Positions 1-7,930 of a DNA stretch of 64,000 nucleotides are shown here, in pieces. The notes under the pieces are model-generated. The model saw only the letters and a list, made by a program, of their open reading frames with translations, searched no databases and was not told the DNA's origin. Both the position numbers and the translations under genes were made by a program. The DNA is from Aedoeadaptatus ivorii (GTDB taxonomy: Bacteria; Bacillota; Clostridia; Tissierellales; Peptoniphilaceae), in assembly GCF_030815095.1 (NCBI RefSeq), contig NZ_JAUSWF010000007.1, forward strand, positions 66,524-130,523, read 5' to 3'. Each line of letters begins with the position of its first letter. Position 1 is the stretch's first letter.

Positions 1-699
1 GCAAAGTGCATCAACGGCCTCTACACGCCCACCGCCGGGGATGTGATCGTCGACGGCATGAACACCAAAGACGAAGAGGAGATCTGGAACATTCGCGCGC
101 GGGCGGGGATGGTCTTTCAAAATCCCGACAACCAGATCGTCGCCACAGTGGTAGAAGAAGACGTGGCCTTCGGCGCCGAAAACTTGGGCATCGAGCGCGA
201 GGAAATGCGCCGTCGCGTCGACTACGCCTTAAAGGCGGTAGAGATGTACGACCGCCGCTTCGACCAACCGCACCAACTCTCGGGCGGGCAGAAGCAGCGG
301 GTCGCCATCGCGGGGATCCTCGCCATGAACCCCGACTATATCGTGCTCGACGAGCCCACCGCCATGCTCGACCCCGTGGGGCGGCGCGAGGTCATGGATA
401 CGATTCTTCGCCTCAATCGGGAGCAGAATAAGACCGTGCTTCTCATCACCCACTTTATGGACGAGGCGGTGCTCGCCGATCGGGTGGTGGTGATGGAAAA
501 GGGCCGCGTGCTCTTGGAAGGCGCGCCGCATACGGTATTCGACGAGGTAGAGACCATGAAGCGCATCGGGCTCGACGTGCCGCAGGTCACCGAACTCGCC
601 TACCGGCTCAAGCAGCGGGGGATTCCCCTGCCTGCGGGAATACTCACAAGAGAGGAGTTTGTAGAAGCCCTATGTCGCGTCTCAGCATCCGAAATGTAA
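1..699 (+). CDS. ecfA1: ECF transporter ATPase EcfA1 (5' partial)
   Basis: One of the two ATPases that power the shared energy-coupling module for vitamin and metal uptake at the cytoplasmic face. The reading frame is open from base 1, so the start codon and most of the Walker A loop lie outside the window; what remains starts just after it (KCINGL). The ABC signature LSGGQKQR and the Walker B stretch YIVLDEPTAMLD are intact, followed by the H-loop (LLITH). It overlaps ecfA2 by 28 bp, the usual ecfA1-ecfA2-ecfT-truA arrangement of Bacillota. The A1/A2 distinction rests on gene order and sequence resemblance. Confidence 0.93.
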   Translation, partial: AKCINGLYTPTAGDVIVDGMNTKDEEEIWNIRARAGMVFQNPDNQIVATVVEEDVAFGAENLGIEREEMRRRVDYALKAVEMYDRRFDQPHQLSGGQKQRVAIAGILAMNPDYIVLDEPTAMLDPVGRREVMDTILRLNREQNKTVLLITHFMDEAVLADRVVVMEKGRVLLEGAPHTVFDEVETMKRIGLDVPQVTELAYRLKQRGIPLPAGILTREEFVEALCRVSASEM

Positions 700-1535
700 G
701 CTATATCTACAACGAGGGCATGCCCTTTGAAAAAGTCGCCTTAAAAGACATCAACCTCGACATCGAAAAGGACGAGTTTATCGGCCTGATCGGCCATACT
801 GGAAGCGGCAAGTCGACTTTGGTGCAGCATCTAAACGGGCTCTATGCGCCCACGCGGGGCGAAATTCTCTACGACGGCATCGACTACCGTAAGAAAGGCA
901 AAAAGCTCTCCGCCCTGCGGCAAAAGGTGGGCCTGGTGTTTCAGTATCCCGAGTACCAACTCTTCGAGGAGACGGTCATCAAGGACATCGCCTTTGGCGC
1001 GAAAAACCTAGGTCTCGGCGACGAGGAAGTGGATCGGCGGGTCCGAAGCGCCATGGCGCGGGTGGGACTTTCGTACGACGAGATCGGCGAAGAGAGTCCC
1101 TTCTCCCTCTCCGGCGGGCAAAAGCGGCGGGTCGCCATTGCGGGGATCCTCGCCATGGAACCCGAGGTCCTGGTGCTCGACGAGCCCACCGCGGGCCTCG
1201 ACCCCCACGGCAGCCGGGAGATTCTCGAGGAGATCCGCGGCATTTTCGAGACCACGGACACGACCATTGTCTTCGTATCCCATAGCATGGAGGAGGTGGC
1301 GCGCCTCGCCACGCGGCTGATCGTGATGGATCACGGCGAGGTAAAAATGGACGGCACGCCACGGGAACTCTTTGCCCGGGAAGAAGAACTCCGCGCCATG
1401 GGACTGGGCGTGCCCCAGGTACGAAGTGCCATGGGAAAATTGGTGCAAGCGGGCATCCCCGTCGACGAGAACTGCATTACCGTCGAGGAGGCATTCGAAG
1501 AAATCGAAAGGTGGTGGGAAAAGACCCATGCTTAA
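672..1535 (+). CDS. ecfA2: ECF transporter ATPase EcfA2
   Basis: Second ATPase of the energy-coupling module, expected to pair with EcfA1 and EcfT and to be shared by several substrate-binding S components. At 287 residues it is full length. It shows Walker A (GHTGSGKST), signature LSGGQKRRVAIAG, Walker B (VLVLDEPTAGLD) and the switch His (FVSHS). The ATG lies inside the 3' end of ecfA1 and the gene ends 8 bp inside ecfT, so the three are probably translationally coupled. A possible substrate-specific partner, a pantothenate-type S component, lies at 32018. Confidence 0.95.
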   Translation: MSRLSIRNVSYIYNEGMPFEKVALKDINLDIEKDEFIGLIGHTGSGKSTLVQHLNGLYAPTRGEILYDGIDYRKKGKKLSALRQKVGLVFQYPEYQLFEETVIKDIAFGAKNLGLGDEEVDRRVRSAMARVGLSYDEIGEESPFSLSGGQKRRVAIAGILAMEPEVLVLDEPTAGLDPHGSREILEEIRGIFETTDTTIVFVSHSMEEVARLATRLIVMDHGEVKMDGTPRELFAREEELRAMGLGVPQVRSAMGKLVQAGIPVDENCITVEEAFEEIERWWEKTHA

Positions 1536-2334
1536 AGACATAACCATCGGCCAGTATTTCCCCGCCGAATCCCCGGTACACAGCCTGGATCCGCGGTTTA
1601 AGATCCTGATCATGACGCTGTTTATCGTGAGCCTGTTTTTTATCAATGCCTATTCGCCCTATGTCCTGGTGGCGGCATGGCTGATCCTTACCATTATCGC
1701 GGCAAAGATACCGGTGAAGCTCGTGGTAAAGGGCCTCAAGCCCTTGCGCATGATCCTTATCTTCACCTTTATTATGAACCTGTTTTTTATCCCCGGTACC
1801 GAGATCTTCCGCTTCGGCTTTTTACGCATCACCGAAGAGGGTCTCAACCAGGCGATCTTTATGGGGATCCGACTGGTACTCTTGGTGTTGGGCACGAGCC
1901 TGTTGACCCTTACCACCTCGGCCCTGGAACTCACCGAAGGGATTGAAAAGCTCTTGACCCCCCTAAAGCGCGTGGGCTTTCCCGCCCATGCCATCGCCAT
2001 GATGATTACCATCGCGCTGCGCTTTATTCCCACCTTGATCGACGAGACCGACAAGATTATGAAGGCGCAGATGGCGCGGGGAGCGGACTTCGAGTCGGGG
2101 AATATTCTCGAGCGGGCAAAGAATCTGATTCCGCTTCTGGTGCCTTTGATCCTAAACGCCCTCAGGCGTGCGGAAGAGCTGGCGACGGCGATGGAAAGCC
2201 GCTGCTATCGGGGCGATGAAAACCGCACCAAGCTCAATCCGCTGGAGGTCACCTCCACCGACTGGATCTATTTTGTCGGCAACAGCGCGTTTTTGATCCT
2301 CGTCTGCGCCCTTCGCATCTTCCCCTTGCCATGA
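1528..2334 (+). CDS. ecfT: ECF transporter transmembrane protein EcfT
   Basis: Membrane scaffold linking the EcfA ATPases to interchangeable S components. The 268-residue protein has several hydrophobic segments and, in its second half, the coupling-helix motifs with an Ala-Arg-Gly core (QMARGAD near residue 185 and MESRCYRG near residue 230). The frame stays open upstream to 1372, but the ATG at 1528 overlaps the end of ecfA2 and gives the family N-terminus (tight start before an SPVHSLDPRFK segment), so the longer version is rejected. It overlaps truA by 4 bp. Confidence 0.93.
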   Translation: MLKDITIGQYFPAESPVHSLDPRFKILIMTLFIVSLFFINAYSPYVLVAAWLILTIIAAKIPVKLVVKGLKPLRMILIFTFIMNLFFIPGTEIFRFGFLRITEEGLNQAIFMGIRLVLLVLGTSLLTLTTSALELTEGIEKLLTPLKRVGFPAHAIAMMITIALRFIPTLIDETDKIMKAQMARGADFESGNILERAKNLIPLLVPLILNALRRAEELATAMESRCYRGDENRTKLNPLEVTSTDWIYFVGNSAFLILVCALRIFPLP

Positions 2335-3074
2335 GAAATATTTTACTCACCATCGCCTACGACGGCACGGATTTTCACGGCTATCAGGACCAGCGGCCCA
2401 AGCTGCTGCGCACCGTAGAAGGACTATTGCGCGAGGCACTGGAGGCGACCGTGGGGCACGAGGTGCGCCTGCAATCGGCGGGAAGGACCGATAAGGGCGT
2501 GCACGCCATGGGGCAGCGGGCGAACTTCCGCGCCGACACCGCCATCGATCTGGGGAATTTCCCCAAAGTGGTGAACTACCATTTGCCCAAGGATCTGAGC
2601 ATTGTACGGGCGCAGGCGGTGCCCGATGATTTTCACGCCCGCTACGGGGCCAAGCGCAAGCACTACCGCTACCGCATCTACAACCGGCGAAATCGCAACG
2701 GATTTTTGGACCGCGCCCACACCCATATGCCCTTTCCGCTCGATGCCGATGCCATGGAAGCGGCGCTTCAGAAGATCGTCGGCGAGCACGATTTCAGCGC
2801 CTTCGAGGGGCGTTACGCATCGCCGGCGAACCCGGTGCGCGCCATTGACGAGATTCGGCTCGTGCGGCGGGGCGATTTTATCGAAGTCGACTTCTACGCC
2901 ATGAGTTTTCTCAAAAACCAAATCCGCATCATTATGGGCTGTGCCATGGAAATCGGGCGGGGACTGAAACCCGTCGACGCCCTCTACAACGCCACGCTGA
3001 CCAAAAATCGGGGCGATTTGGGGCCCACGGCGCCGGCACAGGGGCTTATCCTCATGGACATCCAATACACATAA
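2331..3074 (+). CDS. truA: tRNA pseudouridine(38-40) synthase TruA
   Basis: Converts uridines 38-40 of the tRNA anticodon arm to pseudouridine. The 247-residue length is normal for the family. The catalytic Asp is visible as D54 in the AGRTDKGVHA motif. The start codon overlaps the ecfT stop (ATGA), placing it as the last gene of the ecf operon; a terminator hairpin follows directly. In many Bacillota rplM and rpsI come next, but here an amidase gene follows. Confidence 0.96.
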   Translation: MRNILLTIAYDGTDFHGYQDQRPKLLRTVEGLLREALEATVGHEVRLQSAGRTDKGVHAMGQRANFRADTAIDLGNFPKVVNYHLPKDLSIVRAQAVPDDFHARYGAKRKHYRYRIYNRRNRNGFLDRAHTHMPFPLDADAMEAALQKIVGEHDFSAFEGRYASPANPVRAIDEIRLVRRGDFIEVDFYAMSFLKNQIRIIMGCAMEIGRGLKPVDALYNATLTKNRGDLGPTAPAQGLILMDIQYT

Positions 3075-3080
3075 TCATCG

Positions 3081-3107
3081 TCGGCGGCCATCCGCCGGCT
3101 TTTTTTA
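3081..3107 (+). terminator. Intrinsic terminator after truA
   Basis: A GC-rich inverted repeat (CGGCGG / CCGCCG, 4-nt loop) is followed by a run of seven T. It closes the ecf-truA operon just ahead of the amidase ribosome binding site. Confidence 0.8.
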
Positions 3108-3124
3108 TTTGAAAGGAGGCGCTT

Positions 3125-4483
3125 GTGAAAGCCATACGAGATGCCGTGTCGACGGCCGCGGCCATTCGCAAAAAAATTATTTCGCCTAAAGAAGCGGCAG
3201 AAGAGAGCCTTCGGCGCATCGCCGCAGAAAACGGCATATACCGCGCGGTGGTGCGCACCTACCCCGAAACGGCGCTGCACCATGCGGCACAGGTTCCCGC
3301 GGATGCGCCCTTTGCCGGGGTGCCCATCCTCTTAAAAGACATCCGCCAGGGCCTCGCCGGCCATCCTTTGACCGAGGGATCGCGCTTGTACGCAGGTCGG
3401 ATCGAACCCGCCACCGATCCCTATGTAAAGCGCCTCTTACGCCTGGGCTTCGTGCCAGTGGGACACAGCAATGTGTCGGAATTCGGCATCAAATTCGTAA
3501 GCGACTCCGCCTATTACGGCGCCGTCAAAAATCCCGTCGACCCGAGATACCACGCCGGCGGATCCAGCGGCGGGGCGGCGTGTGCGGTGAAAAGGGGCAT
3601 GGTGCCCATCGCCGCGGCCAACGACGGCGGGGGCTCCATTCGCATCCCCGCGAGTTTCTGCGGCCTCGTCGGTTTTAAGCCCACCGGGCACCGGGTACAG
3701 TTTGCCATCACCCGCACCGTGCGAGATGCCGCGACATTGTACGCCGGCTTATATGGAAGCGGAAAAGACATCCCCCCACACGACCTCCGCTTCGCCTTTC
3801 ACACCGCCACCGACCACGACATCGCGATTTCAAAAGACGCCGAAGACGCGGTGCAGATGGCCGTCGAGCACTTATGGGAAGGCGGCATACAAGCCGTGTG
3901 CGTGCGGCCCGAAGTGGCGGAGCGAGAACTCTATCGGCGCGCCTTTCTCGCCACCGCGGCGGAACAGTACCGCCGCTTTCAAAAAGAGGGCATCGAACTC
4001 GCCCGGGGCATGTCCGAAGACGGCAACGTCCTCCTCTACACCCTAGGCGAGCGACTGTGTAAAACCGGAGAAGCGCCCTTAGAGGCGGAGGCCGTGCAAA
4101 AGAGCGGCGCCGCACTCTTCGCCTTTTTCCGTTCATACGACATCTATATACAACCCGCCACCGCCCGCACCGCTCCCAAACTCGATCTCTTAGACGGCGT
4201 GAAAAAAAGCCTGTGCGGCATCGACGACTTCCGCGCCCTCTCCACACCGGAACTCGTGGCGCATATACACCGGCTCTTGGACCCCGGCACCGCCCACTCT
4301 CCCTACGCCCTGACCTACAACCTCTTCGGCTGCCCGAGCATAAGCCTGCCCCTATACATCGCCTCGACGGGCCTTCCCATCGGCGTACTGCTCACCGCCG
4401 CTCCCGGAAACGACCGGGCGCTTCTCGCCGCGGCGTCCTACTTCGAGGAACGCGGATATTTACGGGGAGAACGCGGGCAATAA
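3125..4483 (+). CDS. Amidase-signature family hydrolase
   Basis: Amidase of the amidase-signature family (GatA-like fold), which hydrolyses or transfers amide groups. The Ser-cisSer-Lys triad is visible: K71 in PILLKD, S147 in AGGSSGG, and nucleophile S171 in DGGGSIRIP. The 452-residue length is typical. No gatC or gatB neighbour is present, so it is more likely a stand-alone amidase than the Glu-tRNA amidotransferase subunit; the substrate is unknown. The GTG start at 3125 sits behind a strong GAAAGGAGG site. It is a single-gene unit flanked by terminators on both sides. Confidence 0.88.
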   Translation: MKAIRDAVSTAAAIRKKIISPKEAAEESLRRIAAENGIYRAVVRTYPETALHHAAQVPADAPFAGVPILLKDIRQGLAGHPLTEGSRLYAGRIEPATDPYVKRLLRLGFVPVGHSNVSEFGIKFVSDSAYYGAVKNPVDPRYHAGGSSGGAACAVKRGMVPIAAANDGGGSIRIPASFCGLVGFKPTGHRVQFAITRTVRDAATLYAGLYGSGKDIPPHDLRFAFHTATDHDIAISKDAEDAVQMAVEHLWEGGIQAVCVRPEVAERELYRRAFLATAAEQYRRFQKEGIELARGMSEDGNVLLYTLGERLCKTGEAPLEAEAVQKSGAALFAFFRSYDIYIQPATARTAPKLDLLDGVKKSLCGIDDFRALSTPELVAHIHRLLDPGTAHSPYALTYNLFGCPSISLPLYIASTGLPIGVLLTAAPGNDRALLAAASYFEERGYLRGERGQ

Positions 4484-4516
4484 AAAAACGCGACGTCGAT
4501 GCGTCGCGTTTTTGTA
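4484..4516. terminator. Bidirectional terminator between convergent genes
   Basis: A perfect ACGCGACG / CGTCGCGT stem is flanked by an A run on one side and a T run on the other, so it can stop transcription of the amidase (+) and of the stalk-domain gene (-). Confidence 0.85.
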
Positions 4517-4525
4517 TGGACGGAT

Positions 4526-5485
4526 TTAGTCAAAAATGGCGGCATAGCAGCCGGGTTGGGACGGCATGGCAATAAAATCCTCAAACTTTTGATCCATAAT
4601 CGGACTCAGATAGCCGGCCATGCGGTCATAGGCAAGGAATTCGACGGAATCTTTGGGGTTCAGCGTCAGCGTGTGGGTCGAGGCATCCCATTTTACATCG
4701 ATCCCCAAATAGTCGGCGATCAAACGAATGGGTACATAGGTCGTGCCGTTTCGGAGTACGGGAAAGGTATCGTTTCGGAAAAACAGCTCCGATTCAGAGG
4801 CGCCGCATTTGTCGATATACATCGTGAGTCCCATCGTCGGATCGGTAGGAGAAGAGATCGTGAGCCCCTGCATCCCGTCGATTTTTTCCGGATGCCAATA
4901 CACCTCCGCTCCTAAGGATTCCGCTACAAAGCGTACCGGCACCATCGTCCGGTCATGCTGAATGAAGGGGTGAAGATCTTTCGGCATCGGCCTACCGTTT
5001 GCCACGATATGAATCTGCTGTTCCGGTGCGCCCGGCACATAGCCGTCGCCGATAAAGACCACCCGATTCGCCGCGTCGTAGCCTATCGTCTTGTCAAAAA
5101 AGAGACTCGCGTCTTCGACCGTCTGGTACACATGGCCCGAGCGGTAAAATGGCGCCTCTGAAAAATAACATTGGATAGTTTCGAAGTCGGCAGCATAGGT
5201 AAAGGGCAGATTTGTATGCAGCGCATCCGCATCACAGGAAGGGTTCGGGCCCGGCTTTGCGACGATCAAAGTTTTTTCATCCGGCTTATAAAACGAATAT
5301 TTCCCCAAATATTTGGCCACGAGATCCACCGGTATATACGTCTTTTTCGCGTCTTGAATAATGGGGATATTCTGATCCACATAATGGCCGCCCGTCCACG
5401 CTTTCGTGGGGCCTTCCGCATAGGAATTTGCCGAAGGAAAAATAAACAATAGGGCGAGAAAAATCGCTCCGATGAGCCGTTTCAT
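4526..5485 (-). CDS. Secreted protein with copper-amine-oxidase-N (stalk) domains
   Basis: Predicted secreted or surface protein of 319 residues with a signal peptide (MKRLIG, hydrophobic core, cleavage near SYAEG). Copies of the copper amine oxidase N-terminal-like (stalk) repeat can be seen, recognisable by TYIPVDLVAKYLG, TMVPVRFVAESLGA and TYVPIRLIADYLGI. These domains are common in extracellular proteins of anaerobic Bacillota and do not themselves imply oxidase activity. The ATG at 5485 is preferred over an in-frame GTG 18 bp upstream because AAAGGAG lies 6 nt before it. Function unknown; perhaps wall binding or structural. Confidence 0.82.
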   Translation of the reverse strand: MKRLIGAIFLALLFIFPSANSYAEGPTKAWTGGHYVDQNIPIIQDAKKTYIPVDLVAKYLGKYSFYKPDEKTLIVAKPGPNPSCDADALHTNLPFTYAADFETIQCYFSEAPFYRSGHVYQTVEDASLFFDKTIGYDAANRVVFIGDGYVPGAPEQQIHIVANGRPMPKDLHPFIQHDRTMVPVRFVAESLGAEVYWHPEKIDGMQGLTISSPTDPTMGLTMYIDKCGASESELFFRNDTFPVLRNGTTYVPIRLIADYLGIDVKWDASTHTLTLNPKDSVEFLAYDRMAGYLSPIMDQKFEDFIAMPSQPGCYAAIFD

Positions 5486-5592
5486 CACAAACTCCTTTCC
5501 CACTACTTTCTTTTTAGAATATAGAGATAGATGTTTTTACCATCGTATCACAAAACGACAAAAAAATAACGGGGTGAGGAGAAAGATTACAA

Positions 5593-5620
5593 TAAAAAAC
5601 CGCCGGCCAAAGCCGGCGGC
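5593..5620 (-). terminator. Intrinsic terminator after tRNA-Thr
   Basis: Read on the minus strand, a GCCGCCGGCT / GGCCGGCGG-type stem is followed by a T run. It lies a few bases downstream of the tRNA 3' end. Confidence 0.8.
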
Positions 5621-5626
5621 AATACT

Positions 5627-5702
5627 TGGAGCTAACGAGGAGACTCGAACTCCTGACCTGCTGATTACGAATCAGCTGCTCTACCACCTGAGCCACGTTA
5701 GC
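5627..5702 (-). tRNA. tRNA-Thr (anticodon CGT)
   Basis: The minus strand folds as a complete cloverleaf: acceptor stem GCTAACG / CGTTAGC, D arm, anticodon stem GCTGA / TCAGC with loop TTCGTAA giving anticodon CGT, and a T arm with the GTTCGAGTC consensus. Discriminator T and an encoded CCA end the gene. It reads ACG codons. The terminator immediately downstream suggests a single-tRNA transcript. Confidence 0.95.
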
Positions 5703-5855
5703 GAATACTCTCTATATTTTAGTGGAAACGCCCTGAAAATGCAAGTGCATATTAGGGGAATGTTTGTGGTTTGTAAAGGAGTGGGTGATTCTTATTGCCT
5801 GAAACAAGAGGGTGCGACGTGTGGTTCGGTAACGGCTTCTTTATGTTCTCCATAC

Positions 5856-5908
5856 AGCGAAAGAGATTCTTCGACTCGGAACGGAGTTCCTCGCTCAGAA
5901 TGACAATA
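5856..5908 (-). repeat. Dispersed intergenic repeat, element A
   Basis: This ~53-bp segment is the reverse complement, with about two mismatches, of segments at 63699-63751 and 63940-63992 (core CTGAGCGAGGAAC ... GAGTCGAAGAATCTC). It lies in the 580-bp gene-free stretch between tRNA-Thr and purC. A degenerate copy appears near 6090-6118. Confidence 0.85.
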
Positions 5909-5932
5909 GGGAGCGATCGTGAATAATAATTT

Positions 5933-6017
5933 TGTCATCCTGAGCGGAGCCGACAGGCGGAGTCAAGGATCTCCCGTTTGCTATTGCGGGTCGATGGATT
6001 GCACGGTGCCTATTGCG
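5933..6017 (-). repeat. Dispersed intergenic repeat, element B
   Basis: This segment matches, in inverted orientation, 63811-63893. Shared blocks are TGTCATCCTGAGCGGAG, GGATCTCC, CTATTGCGGGTCGA and TTGCACGGTG. A and B occur next to each other at both ends of the window, so they probably form one composite repeat unit. The rest of 5703-6225 shows no convincing gene. Confidence 0.78.
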
Positions 6018-6225
6018 CGTCTGATTGACCGACAAGGGGAACAGGGTGCGTTTCGTCGGTGGCCTCTATGCATGCCCCTTCTGGGGAATGAGATTCTTCG
6101 CTTCGGAACGAAGTTCTCTCCTTTTCCCATTCTTCTGTGTAAAATCCACACAAATGGGGTACAATCCTCCTTGTTCGGGCGTCGGTATGGCGTCGAAATT
6201 TTTTTGAACCGGCTTCATCTTTTAT

Positions 6226-6254
6226 TTGTATACATACGCATTGAGGCGTAAAAT
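6226..6254 (+). promoter_or_regulatory. Candidate sigma-70 promoter for purC
   Basis: TTGTAT and TAAAAT are separated by 17 bp, about 30 bp upstream of the purC start. It is the only good pair after the repeat block. Confidence 0.5.
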
Positions 6255-6283
6255 AATGCTTAGATGAATTAAAGGAGGTCGCA

Positions 6284-6967
6284 ATGGAAGCGATTTATAA
6301 GGGCAAGACAAAGGATGTTTTCAAGCTGGAAAACGGAAATTATCTCTTAAAGTTTAAGGACGATGTCACGGGCAAGGACGGGGTGTTCGATCCGGGCGCC
6401 AATGAGGTGGGCCTCACGATGGAAGGTTCGGGCCGGGCGGCGCTGTCTTTGACGGTGTTTTTCTTTGAGCGGCTGAAGGAAAAGGGGATTCCCACGCACT
6501 TTATTTCCGCAGACATCGACGAGAAGGCGATGGAGGTAAAGCCGGGCAATATGTTCGGCAAGGGGCTGGAATTTATCTGCCGCTATAAGGCGGTGGGCAG
6601 TTTCTTGCGCCGCTATGGGCTCTATGCCGAAGAAGGGCAGGATTTGGACGGCTTTGTGGAAGTGACGCTGAAGGACGACGCGGCAGGAGACCCGCCGATT
6701 ACAAAGGACGGCTTGGTGATGCTGGGGATTCTGACTGCCGAAGAGTACGACACGCTGAAGCGCCTTACGCGCGAAATTTCCGACGAGGTAAAGGCGGTGC
6801 TCAATGAAAAGGGCATCGACCTCTACGACATCAAGTTGGAATTCGGCCGCGACGACGACGGAAAGATTATGTTGGTCGACGAGATTTCCGGCGGCAATAT
6901 GCGCGCTTACAAGGGCGACGAATATGTAGAGCCCTTAAAGCTCCCCGGATTGCTTTTGGGTGAATAA
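6284..6967 (+). CDS. purC: SAICAR synthetase PurC
   Basis: Phosphoribosylaminoimidazole-succinocarboxamide synthase: joins aspartate to CAIR using ATP, a step of purine synthesis. The 227-residue length is typical of the short bacterial form. The N-terminus (YKGKTKDVF) and the segments FICRYKAVGSFLRRYG, LYDIKLEFG and LVDEISGGNMR match the family. AAAGGAGG precedes the ATG. No other pur gene is adjacent: the gene stands alone between a repeat block and a terminator. Confidence 0.96.
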   Translation: MEAIYKGKTKDVFKLENGNYLLKFKDDVTGKDGVFDPGANEVGLTMEGSGRAALSLTVFFFERLKEKGIPTHFISADIDEKAMEVKPGNMFGKGLEFICRYKAVGSFLRRYGLYAEEGQDLDGFVEVTLKDDAAGDPPITKDGLVMLGILTAEEYDTLKRLTREISDEVKAVLNEKGIDLYDIKLEFGRDDDGKIMLVDEISGGNMRAYKGDEYVEPLKLPGLLLGE

Positions 6968-6975
6968 GGAGCGGG

Positions 6976-7003
6976 AAGAAGTGCTGCGGCACTTCTTTTT
7001 TTC
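6976..7003 (+). terminator. Intrinsic terminator after purC
   Basis: A perfect 9-bp stem (AAGAAGTGC / GCACTTCTT) with a TGCG tetraloop is followed by a T run. Confidence 0.88.
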
Positions 7004-7019
7004 TCTCTGTTTTGCCGGA

Positions 7020-7048
7020 TTGAATTTGCGTCCGTAGTATAGTACGAT
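7020..7048 (+). promoter_or_regulatory. Candidate promoter for the TtcA-like gene
   Basis: TTGAAT and TACGAT are spaced 17 bp apart, downstream of the purC terminator. An overlapping TATAGT is an alternative -10 element with a poorer spacing. Confidence 0.4.
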
Positions 7049-7069
7049 GGAATTGATATAGGATCTGAT

Positions 7070-7093
7070 GCCCGGGCCAACCGGGCTTTTTTT
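7070..7093 (+). terminator. Terminator-like hairpin in the leader of the TtcA-like gene
   Basis: GCCCGG / CCGGGC with a 5-nt loop is followed by seven T. It lies between the candidate promoter and the start codon at 7111, where it could attenuate the gene or stop read-through from purC. Confidence 0.65.
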
Positions 7094-7110
7094 AGAGAGA
7101 CTGGAGTGTT

Positions 7111-7929
7111 ATGTCCGTTCAGGAAATAGAGAGAAGTATTATAAAAAAGTTCCGAAAAGATATTTGGCGCCGCTTTATCAAGGGGATCAACGAGTTCGAG
7201 ATGATCGAGGACGGGGATGTGATCGCCGTCGCCATGAGCGGGGGCAAGGATTCGTTGCTTTTGGCAAAGTTGTTGCAGGAGCTGAAGCGCCACGGCAAGA
7301 AAGAATTTTCGCTCCGGTTTATCGCGATGGACCCGGGGTATTTGCCCGAGATCGTTACGCAGGTGAAAGAAAACAGCGAGAAGGCGGGGATTCCCCTGGA
7401 GATGTACGGCTCCAATGTGTTCGATGTGGCGGAGGATATGGGCGGCGAAAAGCCCTGTTATATCTGCGCCCGCATGCGGCGGGGGAGTCTGTACGACAAG
7501 GCGAAGTCGCTGGGCTGCAATAAGCTTGCCTTGGGGCATCACTTTGACGATGTGATCGAGACGGTGATGATGAATGTGCTCTTCGGCGGCAGCTACAAGA
7601 CGATGATGCCGAAGCTCCATTCGACGAATTTTTCGGGGATGGAGCTGATCCGGCCCATGATCTATATTCGCGAGGACGACATTCGCAGCTGGGTGGCGTA
7701 TAACGATTTGTCCCCCATCGACTGCGCCTGTACGGTGACGGCGAAGGAAAACTTCGGCGCCCGCGCCTATGTAAAGAATCTGATCCGCGAGATCAAGGCG
7801 GAAAACCCGAATGTGGAGATGTCGATTTTCCGCTCGGCACAAAATGTCGAAATGGGCGCGATTCTGGGCTATAAGGACCCTGCCGGGGCGCGCCACGACT
7901 TTTTGGAAGTCTACGACAAAGGAGAATAG
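7111..7929 (+). CDS. TtcA-like PP-loop tRNA sulfur-transfer enzyme
   Basis: Member of the PP-loop ATPase family that thiolates tRNA, closest in layout to TtcA (2-thiocytidine at position 32). The ATP-binding loop SGGKDS is at residues 43-48. Cysteines that would bind a [4Fe-4S] cluster are C116 and C119 (CYIC) plus C205/C207 in the second half, as in TtcA. The GHHFDDVIET segment is also typical. The protein has 272 residues. exoA starts 1 bp after its stop codon, so the two are co-transcribed. Which tRNA base is modified cannot be told from the sequence. Confidence 0.82.
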   Translation: MSVQEIERSIIKKFRKDIWRRFIKGINEFEMIEDGDVIAVAMSGGKDSLLLAKLLQELKRHGKKEFSLRFIAMDPGYLPEIVTQVKENSEKAGIPLEMYGSNVFDVAEDMGGEKPCYICARMRRGSLYDKAKSLGCNKLALGHHFDDVIETVMMNVLFGGSYKTMMPKLHSTNFSGMELIRPMIYIREDDIRSWVAYNDLSPIDCACTVTAKENFGARAYVKNLIREIKAENPNVEMSIFRSAQNVEMGAILGYKDPAGARHDFLEVYDKGE

Positions 7930-7930
7930 T

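Noticed and set aside
3125..4483. gatA, subunit of the Glu-tRNA(Gln) amidotransferase
   Set aside because: No gatC or gatB next to it and the flanking genes are unrelated, so a general amidase is the safer call.
6226..6236. TTGTATACA before purC as a relative of the TTGGTATACA operator at 36780
   Set aside because: There is a single imperfect copy lacking one base, and it can be explained as part of a -35 region.
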